DNA of 64,000 nt from Apopatosoma sp963618495 (lineage in GTDB: Bacteria > Bacillota > Clostridia > Oscillospirales > CAG-272): assembly GCA_963618495.1 (NCBI GenBank), contig CAVESF010000002.1:42835-106834 (forward strand). Direction: 5' to 3'. Under the pieces are notes generated by a model. That model had not been told where the DNA came from and did no database searches. It saw only the letters and a program-made list of their open reading frames with translations. Positions 1 through 7,875 of the stretch are shown here, in pieces (position 1 is the first letter of the stretch; the number at the start of each line of letters is the position of its first letter). The translations under genes and the position numbers were made by a program.

Positions 1-1
1 T

Positions 2-226
2 ACCTCGAGTCTCTTCTATGTATCGAGCTATCTCTTTACTATCGTTATCGCGCTTGTCTGCGCTATGCCGTTGGGAAAGAAGCTCTGGACAAAGCTCTGC
101 GAAAAAGAGAAGAGTAATGCGGTTTTCACCTGCATCGGCTATGCGGCTTGCTTTGCCATGCTTATAGTCAGCACCGCATATCTTATCGACGGCTCATATA
201 ATCCGTTTCTCTATTTCAGATTTTAA
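2..226 (+). CDS. C-terminal end of an MBOAT-family O-acyltransferase (partial)
   Basis: An open frame enters from the left edge and stops at TAA 224-226. The 74 visible residues contain two hydrophobic segments and end in the motif SYNPFLYFRF, which is typical of the C-terminus of AlgI/DltB-like membrane-bound O-acyltransferases. These proteins acetylate or alanylate cell-surface polymers. The catalytic His would lie upstream of the window, so subfamily and substrate cannot be assigned. It converges on the serine hydrolase gene, with a hairpin between them. Confidence 0.7.
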   Translation, partial: TSSLFYVSSYLFTIVIALVCAMPLGKKLWTKLCEKEKSNAVFTCIGYAACFAMLIVSTAYLIDGSYNPFLYFRF

Positions 227-257
227 AAAAAAGAGAGCCGCGGCGACGCCGCGGCTC
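225..257 (-). terminator. Rho-independent terminator of the serine hydrolase gene
   Basis: A perfect 11-bp inverted repeat (GAGCCGCGGCG / CGCCGCGGCTC, 235-245 and 247-257) is followed on the minus strand by eight Ts (plus-strand A run 225-232). It ends the leftward gene. It may also stop the rightward MBOAT transcript, although the plus-strand side lacks a T run. Confidence 0.8.
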
Positions 258-274
258 AGACTTTACCGCTTTGC

Positions 275-1432
275 TCAAAAAAGCAAGCCTTTATTTTCGT
301 CTGCATAGAGTCCCTCGCGCATGAGCTTGAGGAAGGTAGGTTCCTGACTGTTGAACATCTGCTCGGCGTAGACAAGGCTGAGCTTATTGTCCATATCCAC
401 GATCACATGATAGCCCGCCGCGCCGCACCAGCCGAAGATTTTTCGCGGTGCATTCGGCACTCCGAGCGCCACGGGGTCATCGAGCGTATAAACGCCGAGT
501 CCGTAGTTATAATGCCGATATTGCTCCCATCGCCATGTGCTGCGCACGGAGGCGATTTCGTTTTCGCGCATGAGCTTCAGCGTATCTTCGCCTATTATGC
601 GCACTCCGTCTGCGGAAATGCCGCCGCGTGCGAGGGTATCCATCAGCTTTGCCGTATCGTTGCGGCAGGAGACAACACCCGCGCCGCCGCAGTCATATTC
701 GCTTCCGAGAATGAATGTATTTCTCTGCGTTCCGTTGAGATGGGCTGATTCCGTATCGGAGCTGAAATTATAAAGCGGTGCGACATCGTCGTTTTTGCCC
801 TTTTTTATGCCGTACGCGGTTCTCGTCATTCCGAGCGGAGCGAAAAATGTCCGATCGGCAAAATCGCCGAAGCGCTCTCCGATAAGCTCTTCGCAATAAG
901 CCGCGAGCAGGTCATGGCAGAGGCTGTAGCTCCATGCGGTGCCGGGCTGGAAGATGAGAGGCGTTTGTGCAAGCGCACGGGAGATTTCTCTTGTCGGCAG
1001 TCTGCCGCCGGTGCGCTCATAAGCCGAGAGAATCTGCGGCGTATCGCGATTGTATGTAAGTCCCGCTGTCATCGTAAAGAGATGGCGCACCGTTATCGGT
1101 CGCTCCGCAGGGACAAGCTTTTCGCTTCCGTCCGCATTGACGACGCGCACGAGCGGAGCTTTCCATTCGGGCAGAACATCCGATATAGGCGCATCGAGCT
1201 GCAAAATTCCTTTCTCCCAGAGCGTCATGGCAAGCGAACAGGTTATCACCTTGGAGACGGAATAGAGATAGTGCGTTTCGTTTCCCGTCATCATAATGCC
1301 GTTTTCCCTGTCGCTGTAGCCGGATGCATGGGTATAGACCTGCTTGCCGTCCTTGTAAACAGAGCAACTGTTTCCGACAACGCGCCAGTCTGTCAGATAT
1401 TCTATATTTTTTGTCAGTGTTTCAAAAGCCAT
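275..1432 (-). CDS. Serine hydrolase, beta-lactamase/class C esterase family
   Basis: This is a 385-residue beta-lactamase-fold serine hydrolase (Pfam Beta-lactamase type). The SxxK nucleophile motif SVSK is near residue 60. A YSL segment near residue 167 sits at the usual Tyr position. A late CGAAGYH segment resembles the third active-site element. No signal peptide is visible, so it is probably cytoplasmic; the family includes esterases, D-aminopeptidases and PBP-like hydrolases, and the substrate is unknown. A longer start at 1444 overlaps the cyclophilin stop by ATGA. The start at 1432 is preferred because GAGG lies six bases upstream of it. It is co-transcribed behind the cyclophilin gene. 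Confidence 0.8.
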   Translation of the reverse strand: MAFETLTKNIEYLTDWRVVGNSCSVYKDGKQVYTHASGYSDRENGIMMTGNETHYLYSVSKVITCSLAMTLWEKGILQLDAPISDVLPEWKAPLVRVVNADGSEKLVPAERPITVRHLFTMTAGLTYNRDTPQILSAYERTGGRLPTREISRALAQTPLIFQPGTAWSYSLCHDLLAAYCEELIGERFGDFADRTFFAPLGMTRTAYGIKKGKNDDVAPLYNFSSDTESAHLNGTQRNTFILGSEYDCGGAGVVSCRNDTAKLMDTLARGGISADGVRIIGEDTLKLMRENEIASVRSTWRWEQYRHYNYGLGVYTLDDPVALGVPNAPRKIFGWCGAAGYHVIVDMDNKLSLVYAEQMFNSQEPTFLKLMREGLYADENKGLLF

Positions 1433-1440
1433 TTTGCGCC

Positions 1441-2019
1441 TCATTCAATCGTTATCGAGATTATCTTCGGCTGATTTTCGGCGGGGATGGTGCCGTTGCT
1501 GTCGGTGGGTTCGGCATCGGCGCATATCTTGTCTACGACTTCCATGCCGCTTGTCACCTGACCGAAGGCGGCATAGTTGCCGTCGAGATATGCCGCGTCC
1601 TTATGCATAATGAAGAACTGCGAGCTTGCGCTGTCATAGCTCTGGCTTCTTGCCATGGAGATTACGCCGCGCTTGTGGGAAAGTGTATTGTTTACGCCGT
1701 TTGCGGAAAATTCGCCCTTGATGGTGAGGCGGTTGCCCTGAGCGTCGGTATTTCCGCCTGTGCCGTTGCCGAGCGGGTCGCCGCCCTGAATCATAAAGCC
1801 GTCTATTATGCGGTGAAATGTAAGCCCGTTATAAAAGCCGTTCTTTGCGAGATTTACAAAGTTTTTCACGGTTATCGGAGCTATATCGGGATAAAGCTCT
1901 ACTGTTATCGTGCCGTAGTTTTCGACCTCTATCTTTGCTATGGTTTTCTTGCTTCCGCAGGAGCAGAACACGAGGAGCAACATGGAGAGAACGAGTGCAA
2001 ATGAAATTATCTTTTTCAT
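1441..2019 (-). CDS. Lipoprotein cyclophilin-type peptidyl-prolyl cis-trans isomerase
   Basis: The protein has 192 residues. An N-terminal signal ends in the lipobox LVFC, so it should be lipid-anchored outside the membrane. A cyclophilin domain follows, with the family signatures NFVNLAKNGFYNGLTFHRI, IQGGDPLGNGTGG and SQFFIMHKDAAYLDGNYAAFG. It catalyses prolyl isomerisation and probably helps fold exported proteins. The start at 2019 is chosen because GGAGG lies just upstream and a signal peptide begins there; the upstream extension to 2061 has neither. It is the first gene of a two-gene unit with the serine hydrolase. Confidence 0.92.
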   Translation of the reverse strand: MKKIISFALVLSMLLLVFCSCGSKKTIAKIEVENYGTITVELYPDIAPITVKNFVNLAKNGFYNGLTFHRIIDGFMIQGGDPLGNGTGGNTDAQGNRLTIKGEFSANGVNNTLSHKRGVISMARSQSYDSASSQFFIMHKDAAYLDGNYAAFGQVTSGMEVVDKICADAEPTDSNGTIPAENQPKIISITIE

Positions 2020-2051
2020 GAGAAAGCCTCCGTTAATATTATATCGGAAAT

Positions 2052-2080
2052 ATATTAACATATTTTCTCCGAAAACTCAA
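2052..2080 (-). promoter_or_regulatory. Sigma-A-type promoter of the cyclophilin/serine hydrolase unit
   Basis: On the minus strand, TTGAGT (2080-2075) and TAATAT (2057-2052) are 17 bp apart, about 33 bp before the cyclophilin start codon. A rightward TATAAT at 2121-2126 probably serves the DUF421 gene, but its -35 is weak. Confidence 0.55.
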
Positions 2081-2161
2081 TACTTTTATCCGATTTAGAC
2101 TCAAATTTACATATTTTTTATATAATGAAGCAAAATAATAAAAAATCCTGCGGAGGAAAAA

Positions 2162-2839
2162 ATGGCTTCATTATTTGTCAGGACGCTGATAATCTATATC
2201 ATGCTTATCGCCGTGTTGCGCTTCATGGGAAAGCGGCAGATAGGGCAGATGCAGCTCTCTGAGCTGATAACGGCGCTTCTTCTCTCCGAACTTGCCTCTC
2301 ACCCGCTCACCGATGCCGATATCCCGATAATCTACGCCGTGATACCGATATTTTTGCTTGTTTCAGTCGAGGTGATAATGTCATATCTCTCGACAAAGAG
2401 CAATGTCATGAAGAAAATACTGGATAGCACTCCGAGCATTATCATCAGAAAAGGGCAGATAGACCAGCATGAAATGCTCCGCATGCGCATGAGTATGGAG
2501 GAGCTGATGGGCGAATTGCGGCTCAAGGGCATATCAGCCGTAAACGAGGTCGATTATGCGATACTGGAGCAGAACGGGCAGATTTCCGTCTTGACAAACG
2601 ACAAAAATTCGCCGCTGAGGCAGAAAGATATGAATATCGAGGGTGACGGAAACGGCATCGAGCATATGCTTATAGTGGACGGGCATATTTCCGACTACGA
2701 AATGCAGGTCACGGGAAAAACGAAAGAATGGATTTTCGGCGAGATGGGAAAGCGACGCATTGCCGATATAGAGGATGTTTTTCTCATGACGGTGGATGAT
2801 AACGATAATACGGCAATTATCCGTAAGGAGGGCAAATGA
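2162..2839 (+). CDS. DUF421 family membrane protein (YetF-like)
   Basis: The 225-residue protein begins with about three hydrophobic segments (residues 1-75). A cytoplasmic domain follows with the YetF/YcaP (DUF421) hallmarks, including RFMGKRQIGQMQLSELI near residue 20 and LRLKGISAVNEVDYAILEQNGQISV near residue 120. The family is common in spore-forming Firmicutes, but its biochemical role is unknown. A strong Shine-Dalgarno (GGAGG) precedes the ATG. The stop overlaps the start of the DUF4363 gene, so the two are translationally coupled. Confidence 0.88.
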   Translation: MASLFVRTLIIYIMLIAVLRFMGKRQIGQMQLSELITALLLSELASHPLTDADIPIIYAVIPIFLLVSVEVIMSYLSTKSNVMKKILDSTPSIIIRKGQIDQHEMLRMRMSMEELMGELRLKGISAVNEVDYAILEQNGQISVLTNDKNSPLRQKDMNIEGDGNGIEHMLIVDGHISDYEMQVTGKTKEWIFGEMGKRRIADIEDVFLMTVDDNDNTAIIRKEGK

Positions 2840-3222
2840 AAACATTTATCTGCGCACTGGCGATAATCTGCATACTGACGGGAATTGTGGTGCTGAATAT
2901 GCTCTCTATAAACAGAACCGTGGATGAAATGCTCGATATCGCCGCGTCCGTGCCGGAGCGGGACGGCGATATAGCCGACGATTTCTCGGATGTGGCGGAA
3001 AAGGTGGAAAAGCTCCGGAAACTCTGGGACAAGAAGATAACAAAGCTTGCCTATACCGTCGGCTATGACGATATCAACCGCGCGGACGACGCGATGAGCG
3101 AGCTTTACACGAGCTATTTGACAAAATCAAAGGACAGCTTCATCACGGCGCGGCTGAAATTCATAGACGCCATGCGCCGCATAAAGCAGATGGAAAATTT
3201 CAATCCGCACAGTATTTTTTAA
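2836..3222 (+). CDS. DUF4363 family membrane-anchored protein
   Basis: This 128-residue protein has one N-terminal transmembrane helix (residues 3-22). A helical, charged, probably extracytoplasmic domain follows. The composition and the DUF421 neighbour match the DUF4363 family, whose members usually sit directly after DUF421 genes in Clostridia. The function is unknown; the four-base overlap with DUF421 suggests the two act together at the membrane. Confidence 0.75.
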   Translation: MKTFICALAIICILTGIVVLNMLSINRTVDEMLDIAASVPERDGDIADDFSDVAEKVEKLRKLWDKKITKLAYTVGYDDINRADDAMSELYTSYLTKSKDSFITARLKFIDAMRRIKQMENFNPHSIF

Positions 3223-3233
3223 AGGATGGGACA

Positions 3234-3276
3234 CGCCGCGCTCCCGCAAAAGAAAGCGCGGCGGATTATATTTTTT
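3234..3276 (+). terminator. Terminator of the DUF421-DUF4363 operon
   Basis: A nine-base-pair stem (CGCCGCGCT 3234-3242 / AGCGCGGCG 3255-3263) with a 12-nt loop is followed by an AT-rich tract ending in six Ts (3271-3276). Confidence 0.75.
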
Positions 3277-3426
3277 CAGGCGCCCGCATATTATAATTTT
3301 GGAAAGAATTTTAAAATTCATCCGATATGCGGATGCTTTTTTGACTATATGAATAAAAAAGAAGCATGCAGAATGTGATTTTTGACTTTTTTCGAAAAAA
3401 AACACATCATTTTTTTCTGAAAACGG

Positions 3427-3455
3427 TTGACTTTTACTTCATCCCATGCTATTAT
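3427..3455 (+). promoter_or_regulatory. Promoter of the cohesin protein gene
   Basis: TTGACT (3427-3432) and TATTAT (3450-3455) are separated by 17 bp. Transcription would start near 3462, leaving a leader of about 145 nt before the ATG. Confidence 0.55.
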
Positions 3456-3606
3456 ATACATATAATGTGTATCGGTATCTTGTTTCTTTGCGCCCATTCG
3501 GCTCGGCGGCAGAGAAGCTGCATGGCAAACGACAGCGCCGGTGTGGTTTTCGGGGTATCGGACCGATTTTTGAGAATTAATCATTTCACTTACGGAGGAA
3601 TCAAAA
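3456..3606 (+). other. Long 5' leader of the cohesin gene, no recognised riboswitch
   Basis: This 150-nt stretch between the promoter and the ATG at 3607 is GC-richer than its surroundings. It contains short complementary segments, such as GCAG/CTGC and ATCGG/CCGAT. It was compared by eye with c-di-GMP and other common riboswitch cores and no full match was found. Upstream, 3277-3426 holds nothing recognisable. A GGAGG Shine-Dalgarno ends the leader. Confidence 0.3.
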
Positions 3607-5631
3607 ATGAAAAAGAAAATTATGCTGTCCCTGCTGGTAGTACTCATGCTGGTTGTGGCAAGCCTGCCTCTTTTGGCGGCTGACGCACCCGTGGTTTACA
3701 TTGACAGCACAGGCGTTTCCGCCGATATGGAAGCCGGCGCGGAATTTACGGTTTATCTCAAGATAAAAAATAATCCCGGTCTGACCGCCATCGAGATAAA
3801 ATTTACATATCCGGAGAGCTTTGAGCTTACAGCTATAGAAAAGATCGGTGCCGAAGTTGCTTTCGAGAGCTTCTTGAGCAACACCACATCATCCAAACTG
3901 GTTGTTGACTCCGGAGCCAATGTTACGGGCGACGGTATCATCGCTACACTCAAGTTCAAGGTAAAAGACGGCGTTAAAACCGGCAGCCAGACAATCGGCG
4001 TAACTGTGATCAGCGCGTGCAACTTTGACTTGGAATCTTATTTTGAGAGTGCTGAAACCGGAACAACAGAGTCTGCTACAGTAAGCACAAAGTGTGTTCA
4101 TGTGCTCGAGGACAAATATACAACAACAGCCGAAGAGCACTACAAGCTTTGCACAAAGTGCGGCGACCACATCGGTACAGAGGCTCATGCTTTCACATAT
4201 GACAATACCGACGCGACAAAGCATACATTCAAATGCTCTACCTGCGAATACACAGGTACTGCCGCTCATACATACACATATGCCGATAAGGACGACACTC
4301 AGCACAGCGCTACATGCAGCGTCTGCGAAGGCGTAAACAATATCAATCACAAGTATGCCGAAGAGGGCACAGTAAAGCAGGCGGCTACATGCGTAGCCAA
4401 GGGCTGGACTACATACACATGTACAGACTGCGGTCATAAGAACGATGTGGAGGATATTGCCAAGAAGGCTCATGTATTCGGCGAGTGGACGAAGGTTGAT
4501 GAAACCAACCACAAGCGCACATGTACAACCTGCCCCGCAGGCGTAACCCCCGCTGAAGAAACAGCCGCTCACAACTGGAATGCAGGCGTTATCACAACAC
4601 CCGCAACCCACACCGAGACAGGCGTAAAGACATATACATGTACAACATGTGCCGCTACAAAGACAGAAACGGTTGCCGTAAATCCCGCGCACAACTGGAG
4701 CGCATGGACATCTGCCGATGACGGCAAGCATACACGCACATGCTCCGTAGGTCACGAAACCGAGACAGAAGACCACAAGTGGAATGCAGGCACTGTGACA
4801 AAGGTTGCCACATGCAAAGAAGAGGGCGTAAAGCATCACAAGTGCACAGTCTGCGGCTTTGAGAAGGACTTCGCTATAGAGAAGCTTCCCGAGCACACAT
4901 GGGAAGAATGGAAGGTCAAGGACATGACATACCACACGCGCACCTGCAAGGTCTGCGGTATGGTAGAGGAAGCCGAGCATGACCAGGGCAAGAGAGTTAA
5001 GCAGAACGCTACCTGCACAGAGGACGGCGGTTATACATACTACTGCTCCGACTGCGGCGCCAAGACTGGCAGCATTAAGATAAGAGCAAAGGGCCATGTA
5101 TTCACGGACTGGGAGCTTGATACTGCGGCTACGGCGACTTCCGACAGCATATACAAGAGAACCTGCCGCGTCTGCGGTGTAACAGAAACAAGCACAGTCA
5201 AGTGCGAGCACACCGAGACAAAGACGGAAACAAAAGAAGCAACCTGCACAGAGGACGGATATGTACGCAAGGTCTGCACCTCCTGCGGATTTATAGTTGA
5301 ATCCGAGGATGTAAAGGCTACAGGTCACAAGGCAGGGGAATGGGAAGTTTCCAAGCCCGCTACAGAGACCGAGAAGGGTCTGAAAGTCAAGAAGTGCACA
5401 GAATGCGGTGAAGTTCTTGAATCTGAAGAAATCCCGATGGTTGAGAGTGAAACAACAGCTACCACAACGACAAAAGCAACAACAACGGAAGCAACGACAA
5501 CCTCTGCTACAACAGCAGAACCCGAACCCGAGAAGAAGAGCAACACAGCTCTCATCGCAATTCTCTCCGTGGTAGGCGTTGCGGCAATCGGTACTGTTGC
5601 AGCTCTTCTCATCAAGAAGAAAAGAGTATAA
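3607..5631 (+). CDS. Surface-anchored cohesin-domain protein with Cys-rich repeats
   Basis: The 674-residue exported protein starts with a signal peptide (residues 1-25). A cohesin-like beta-sandwich follows (about 27-155, with EFTVYLKIKNNPGLTAIEIKF and GDGIIATLKFKV), the type that binds dockerins in cellulosome-like assemblies. Residues 160-610 hold divergent repeats of 35-50 residues with twelve CxxC knuckles (CTKC, CSTC, CSVC, CTDC, CTTC twice, CTVC, CKVC, CSDC, CRVC, CTSC, CTEC), mostly with a His soon after. A Thr-rich linker (618-640), one transmembrane helix and a KKKRV tail anchor it. There is no LPXTG motif. The repeats may bind metal or form disulfides. Dockerin binding is inferred and no dockerin protein is visible in the window. 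It is transcribed alone. Confidence 0.82.
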   Translation: MKKKIMLSLLVVLMLVVASLPLLAADAPVVYIDSTGVSADMEAGAEFTVYLKIKNNPGLTAIEIKFTYPESFELTAIEKIGAEVAFESFLSNTTSSKLVVDSGANVTGDGIIATLKFKVKDGVKTGSQTIGVTVISACNFDLESYFESAETGTTESATVSTKCVHVLEDKYTTTAEEHYKLCTKCGDHIGTEAHAFTYDNTDATKHTFKCSTCEYTGTAAHTYTYADKDDTQHSATCSVCEGVNNINHKYAEEGTVKQAATCVAKGWTTYTCTDCGHKNDVEDIAKKAHVFGEWTKVDETNHKRTCTTCPAGVTPAEETAAHNWNAGVITTPATHTETGVKTYTCTTCAATKTETVAVNPAHNWSAWTSADDGKHTRTCSVGHETETEDHKWNAGTVTKVATCKEEGVKHHKCTVCGFEKDFAIEKLPEHTWEEWKVKDMTYHTRTCKVCGMVEEAEHDQGKRVKQNATCTEDGGYTYYCSDCGAKTGSIKIRAKGHVFTDWELDTAATATSDSIYKRTCRVCGVTETSTVKCEHTETKTETKEATCTEDGYVRKVCTSCGFIVESEDVKATGHKAGEWEVSKPATETEKGLKVKKCTECGEVLESEEIPMVESETTATTTTKATTTEATTTSATTAEPEPEKKSNTALIAILSVVGVAAIGTVAALLIKKKRV

Positions 5632-5652
5632 ACTTTAAAAGAAAATAAACTT

Positions 5653-5699
5653 AAATATCCTCCCTTGCTCTGCATGGGAGGATATTTTGATAAATTTTT
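5653..5699 (+). terminator. Terminator of the cohesin gene
   Basis: A perfect 12-bp stem (AAATATCCTCCC 5653-5664 / GGGAGGATATTT 5676-5687) with an 11-nt loop precedes a T-rich stretch. Confidence 0.85.
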
Positions 5700-5719
5700 A
5701 ATTTATTTTTTATTTTCGT

Positions 5720-5748
5720 GTGACCTGCGCCGTGCTTTTTACGGGTAT
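5720..5748 (+). promoter_or_regulatory. Possible vestigial ECF-type promoter
   Basis: GTGACC (5720-5725) and CGGGTAT (5742-5748) are 16 bp apart, resembling the self-promoters of clostridial ECF sigma genes. It lies directly upstream of the sigma-factor remnant. The assignment rests on spacing and resemblance only. Confidence 0.3.
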
Positions 5749-5789
5749 TTGGGTGAAGGACCTTCAATTCACGCGGGAAAGGAGTAAAG

Positions 5790-5929
5790 ATGGAAGACAA
5801 GCAAATAGTCGATTTGTTTTGGTAGCGCAGTGAAACTGCCGTTTCCGAAACGCAGAAAAAATATGACAGATACTGCAAATATATAGCCTGCAATATTCTC
5901 CATAATACCGCCGATGCGGAAGAATGCAC
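5790..5929 (+). pseudogene. Truncated ECF sigma-70 factor with in-frame amber codon
   Basis: An excellent ribosome-binding site (GGAAAGGAG) precedes an ATG. The frame reads MEDKQIVDLFW, then TAG (5823-5825), then RSETAVSETQKKYDRYCKY and IACNILHNTADAEEC. This matches the start of a large clostridial ECF sigma family (typically DLFWQRSE...A..ETdkKYgrYC...DAEEC). The TAG replaces a position where Gln is common, a one-base change from CAG. Similarity ends near 5929, before the rest of region 2 and region 4, where the boundary hairpin of the next module begins. It is therefore a 5' remnant, not a working gene. Confidence 0.7.
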
Positions 5930-5949
5930 AAGGGAAAAAACAGAACCAA

Positions 5950-5980
5950 AAAACAGGACTGCGCCGCGCAGTCCTGTTTT
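5950..5980 (-). terminator. Bidirectional terminator after the XRE-ADP-ribosylglycohydrolase gene
   Basis: A 15-bp perfect inverted repeat has its arms at 5950-5964 and 5966-5980. The core is GGACTGCGC / GCGCAGTCC, with A-rich and T-rich ends. Nearly the same element recurs at 8665-8695, so the two bracket the intervening module. Confidence 0.85.
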
Positions 5981-5994
5981 CTATGTCAATAAAC

Positions 5995-7584
5995 TTATGC
6001 CTCTTTTTTTGCGAGGTGGTCAAGAGTTTTCTTTGCCATTTCCGAGATGGAGACAGTGCCTACGCCGAAGATGGATGTATGCAGTGTGTCGCCCACCTGT
6101 GCTGTCCATTCTGTGGGAAGTGCGGCGGCGCCGAGAAGTACGCCGAGAACAGAGCCTGCGGTTGCCGCGTTACAGTCGGTATCAAAGCCGGGAGTAACAG
6201 CCATGCATATTGTTTTGCCGTAGTCTTTTTCGCCCCAGAGGAGAGCCATGGTAACTATCTCGGCATTGGAGATGGTGTGGCACCAGTCGTGACCGTTTGC
6301 TTCATTCCATCTTGTGCGGATATCGTTCATGCAGTCGTCATAGCTCATGCCGCTGTCATAATATTCGATTATCTTATTTACAGCCTCATAGAGACGGGAT
6401 GTCTTGGGAACATAAGCCAGACCGCCGCGGATAACGGATTTGATATCATCCGAGCCGAAAGCGCATGCTATCATAGCGGAAGCCCACATTTCGCCGTAGA
6501 TACCGTTCTTGACATGGGAAATGCTTGCATCGCGGAAAGCCATATCTGCGGCTGTTTTCGGGTCGCAGGGGTTGATATAGCCGAAGTAGTCGCCGCGAAT
6601 CTGTGCGCCTATCCACTCGCGATAGGGATTCTTGTAATGAGCTGATGCCGGCGGGAGATATCCGTTTACAAAGTTACGGAAAGCAACGCGTTCTGCCGTG
6701 CAGTAAGCATCTTTGGGCTGAAGCTTGAGCCATGCCGATGCAACATCCGCCGCGGTGAAATCTCTGCCGTAATCCTTGATTATTCTGTAGCCGAGGACGA
6801 TATAGTTTGTGTCGTCGTCAACAGGCATAGCGAGATAATCTTTCGGATATGCGCGCTTGTTTATCGGGAATGAGAGGCCTTCGCAGACCTCTTCGGTCAT
6901 TTCTTCGCGGTTGAGATATCTGCGGAGCGGGTAGTTGCCTGTGCGCTTGAGGATGCAGTCAAGCGTACCCTTGTGGATGCCCTCGACAGGCTTGCCGAGC
7001 AGACAGCCGCAGATTCTGCCGAGCCAACCGCCGTGAATCTTATCAAGAAGAGCATCGCCTTCGGGAGCTTTGCCTTCGCATTTGCGGCCATCGCCGAGCT
7101 CGAAAATCTTATCAAGCTCGGAGGGTTCTGTGTATTTGTAGTTGCGAACGAGAGGAGCATTTTCCACAATGCGGAAAATGATATTTGCCGCTTCGTCCTT
7201 TTCGGGAGTATCGGGCATGGAATTTACCGCGTCAAAGAATTTTTCATAAGATGAAACATCCTTGCCTTCATCGATGCACTGGCGGTATTCTATAGGAAGC
7301 TGCTTGAAATAAGCCTCCCATGTCGGTTGCTTGGAATATGTAGGAAGAGTATTGTGCGTGATGCGGAGAAGTTCTGTATCGCGTGAATCGATGCCGCTGA
7401 TGAGATAGTCTACGGAAACATCGAAAAATTTCGCTATGGCGACAAGATTTTCGATATCGGGCATAGAAGCACCCGATTCCCATTTCTGTATAGCCTGACG
7501 CGAAACAGAAAGTGCCTCGGCGAGCTTTTCCTGAGAAATGCCGACCTTGGCTCTGAGTTTGTAAACGGTTTCATTGAACAACAT
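5995..7584 (-). CDS. XRE-family HTH fused to ADP-ribosylglycohydrolase-like domain
   Basis: The 529-residue protein carries a Cro/C1-type HTH at residues 1-65 (ISQEKLAEALSVSRQAIQKWE). A linker of about 120 residues follows. An ADP-ribosylglycohydrolase (DraG/ARH) fold spans about 185-529. Its signatures are GWLGRICGCLLGKPVEGI near 195, DDDTNY near 255 and DTDCNAATAGSVLG near 470; the acidic residues bind Mg2+ in the family. Family members remove ADP-ribose from proteins or nucleic acids, so this may be a regulator that senses or reverses ADP-ribosylation, but that is inference. No partner ADP-ribosyltransferase is visible. It is divergent from another XRE gene. Confidence 0.82.
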   Translation of the reverse strand: MLFNETVYKLRAKVGISQEKLAEALSVSRQAIQKWESGASMPDIENLVAIAKFFDVSVDYLISGIDSRDTELLRITHNTLPTYSKQPTWEAYFKQLPIEYRQCIDEGKDVSSYEKFFDAVNSMPDTPEKDEAANIIFRIVENAPLVRNYKYTEPSELDKIFELGDGRKCEGKAPEGDALLDKIHGGWLGRICGCLLGKPVEGIHKGTLDCILKRTGNYPLRRYLNREEMTEEVCEGLSFPINKRAYPKDYLAMPVDDDTNYIVLGYRIIKDYGRDFTAADVASAWLKLQPKDAYCTAERVAFRNFVNGYLPPASAHYKNPYREWIGAQIRGDYFGYINPCDPKTAADMAFRDASISHVKNGIYGEMWASAMIACAFGSDDIKSVIRGGLAYVPKTSRLYEAVNKIIEYYDSGMSYDDCMNDIRTRWNEANGHDWCHTISNAEIVTMALLWGEKDYGKTICMAVTPGFDTDCNAATAGSVLGVLLGAAALPTEWTAQVGDTLHTSIFGVGTVSISEMAKKTLDHLAKKEA

Positions 7585-7618
7585 AATTACACCTCATAAA
7601 ATATAGTGATATATCTTA

Positions 7619-7647
7619 ATAATACAATTTTGCGCGGCTTTTTGCAA
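7619..7647 (-). promoter_or_regulatory. Promoter of the XRE-ADP-ribosylglycohydrolase gene
   Basis: On the minus strand, TTGCAA (7647-7642) and TATTAT (7624-7619) are 17 bp apart. An ACAACAATTG box (plus-strand complement at 7648-7660) abuts the -35. Confidence 0.55.
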
Positions 7648-7806
7648 GCAATTGTTGTACACTTTCTTTGACAACCGTCGGTAGCGTACAAAATGGGCGC
7701 GGAAAGCTTGATTTTCGCCGATTTTTGTGATATATTTATGATAACAGCGCAAAACAACCGACAGTTGAGCGGAAAAACGCCGTATGGTTGAGTAAAAACA
7801 ACTGTT
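7648..7806. promoter_or_regulatory. Divergent control region with repeated ACAAC boxes
   Basis: The 290-bp gap between two divergent HTH genes contains four related motifs. They are ACAACAATTG (minus strand, about 7650), ACAACCGTCGG (about 7672), ACAACCGACAGTTG (about 7754, an imperfect palindrome) and ACAACTGTT (about 7798). They look like operators for one or both flanking XRE proteins. A possible rightward -10 (TAAAAT, 7837-7842) lies downstream. The operator role is inferred from repetition and position. Confidence 0.4.
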
Positions 7807-7875
7807 AATCCCTTAAAATGAGCCTTTTTTCAGTGGTAAAATAGAACCATCAAAAACGAAAGGAGACATACAGAT

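Noticed and set aside
3480..3600. Possible c-di-GMP-type riboswitch before the cohesin gene
   Set aside because: A few matching words (GGCAAA, CGGGGTATCGG) occur, but the paired stems and the conserved three-way junction could not be assembled.
3889..5328. 479-residue Cys/Ala-rich open frame antisense to the cohesin gene
   Set aside because: It mirrors the repetitive Cys/Thr/His codons of the real gene, has no ribosome-binding site, and composition is nonsensical for a protein; the plus-strand gene has signal peptide, domains and terminator.
4096..5440. CRISPR-like or tandem DNA repeat
   Set aside because: The periodicity is at protein level with diverged codons, uneven unit length and no identical repeats separated by unique spacers; no cas genes are present.
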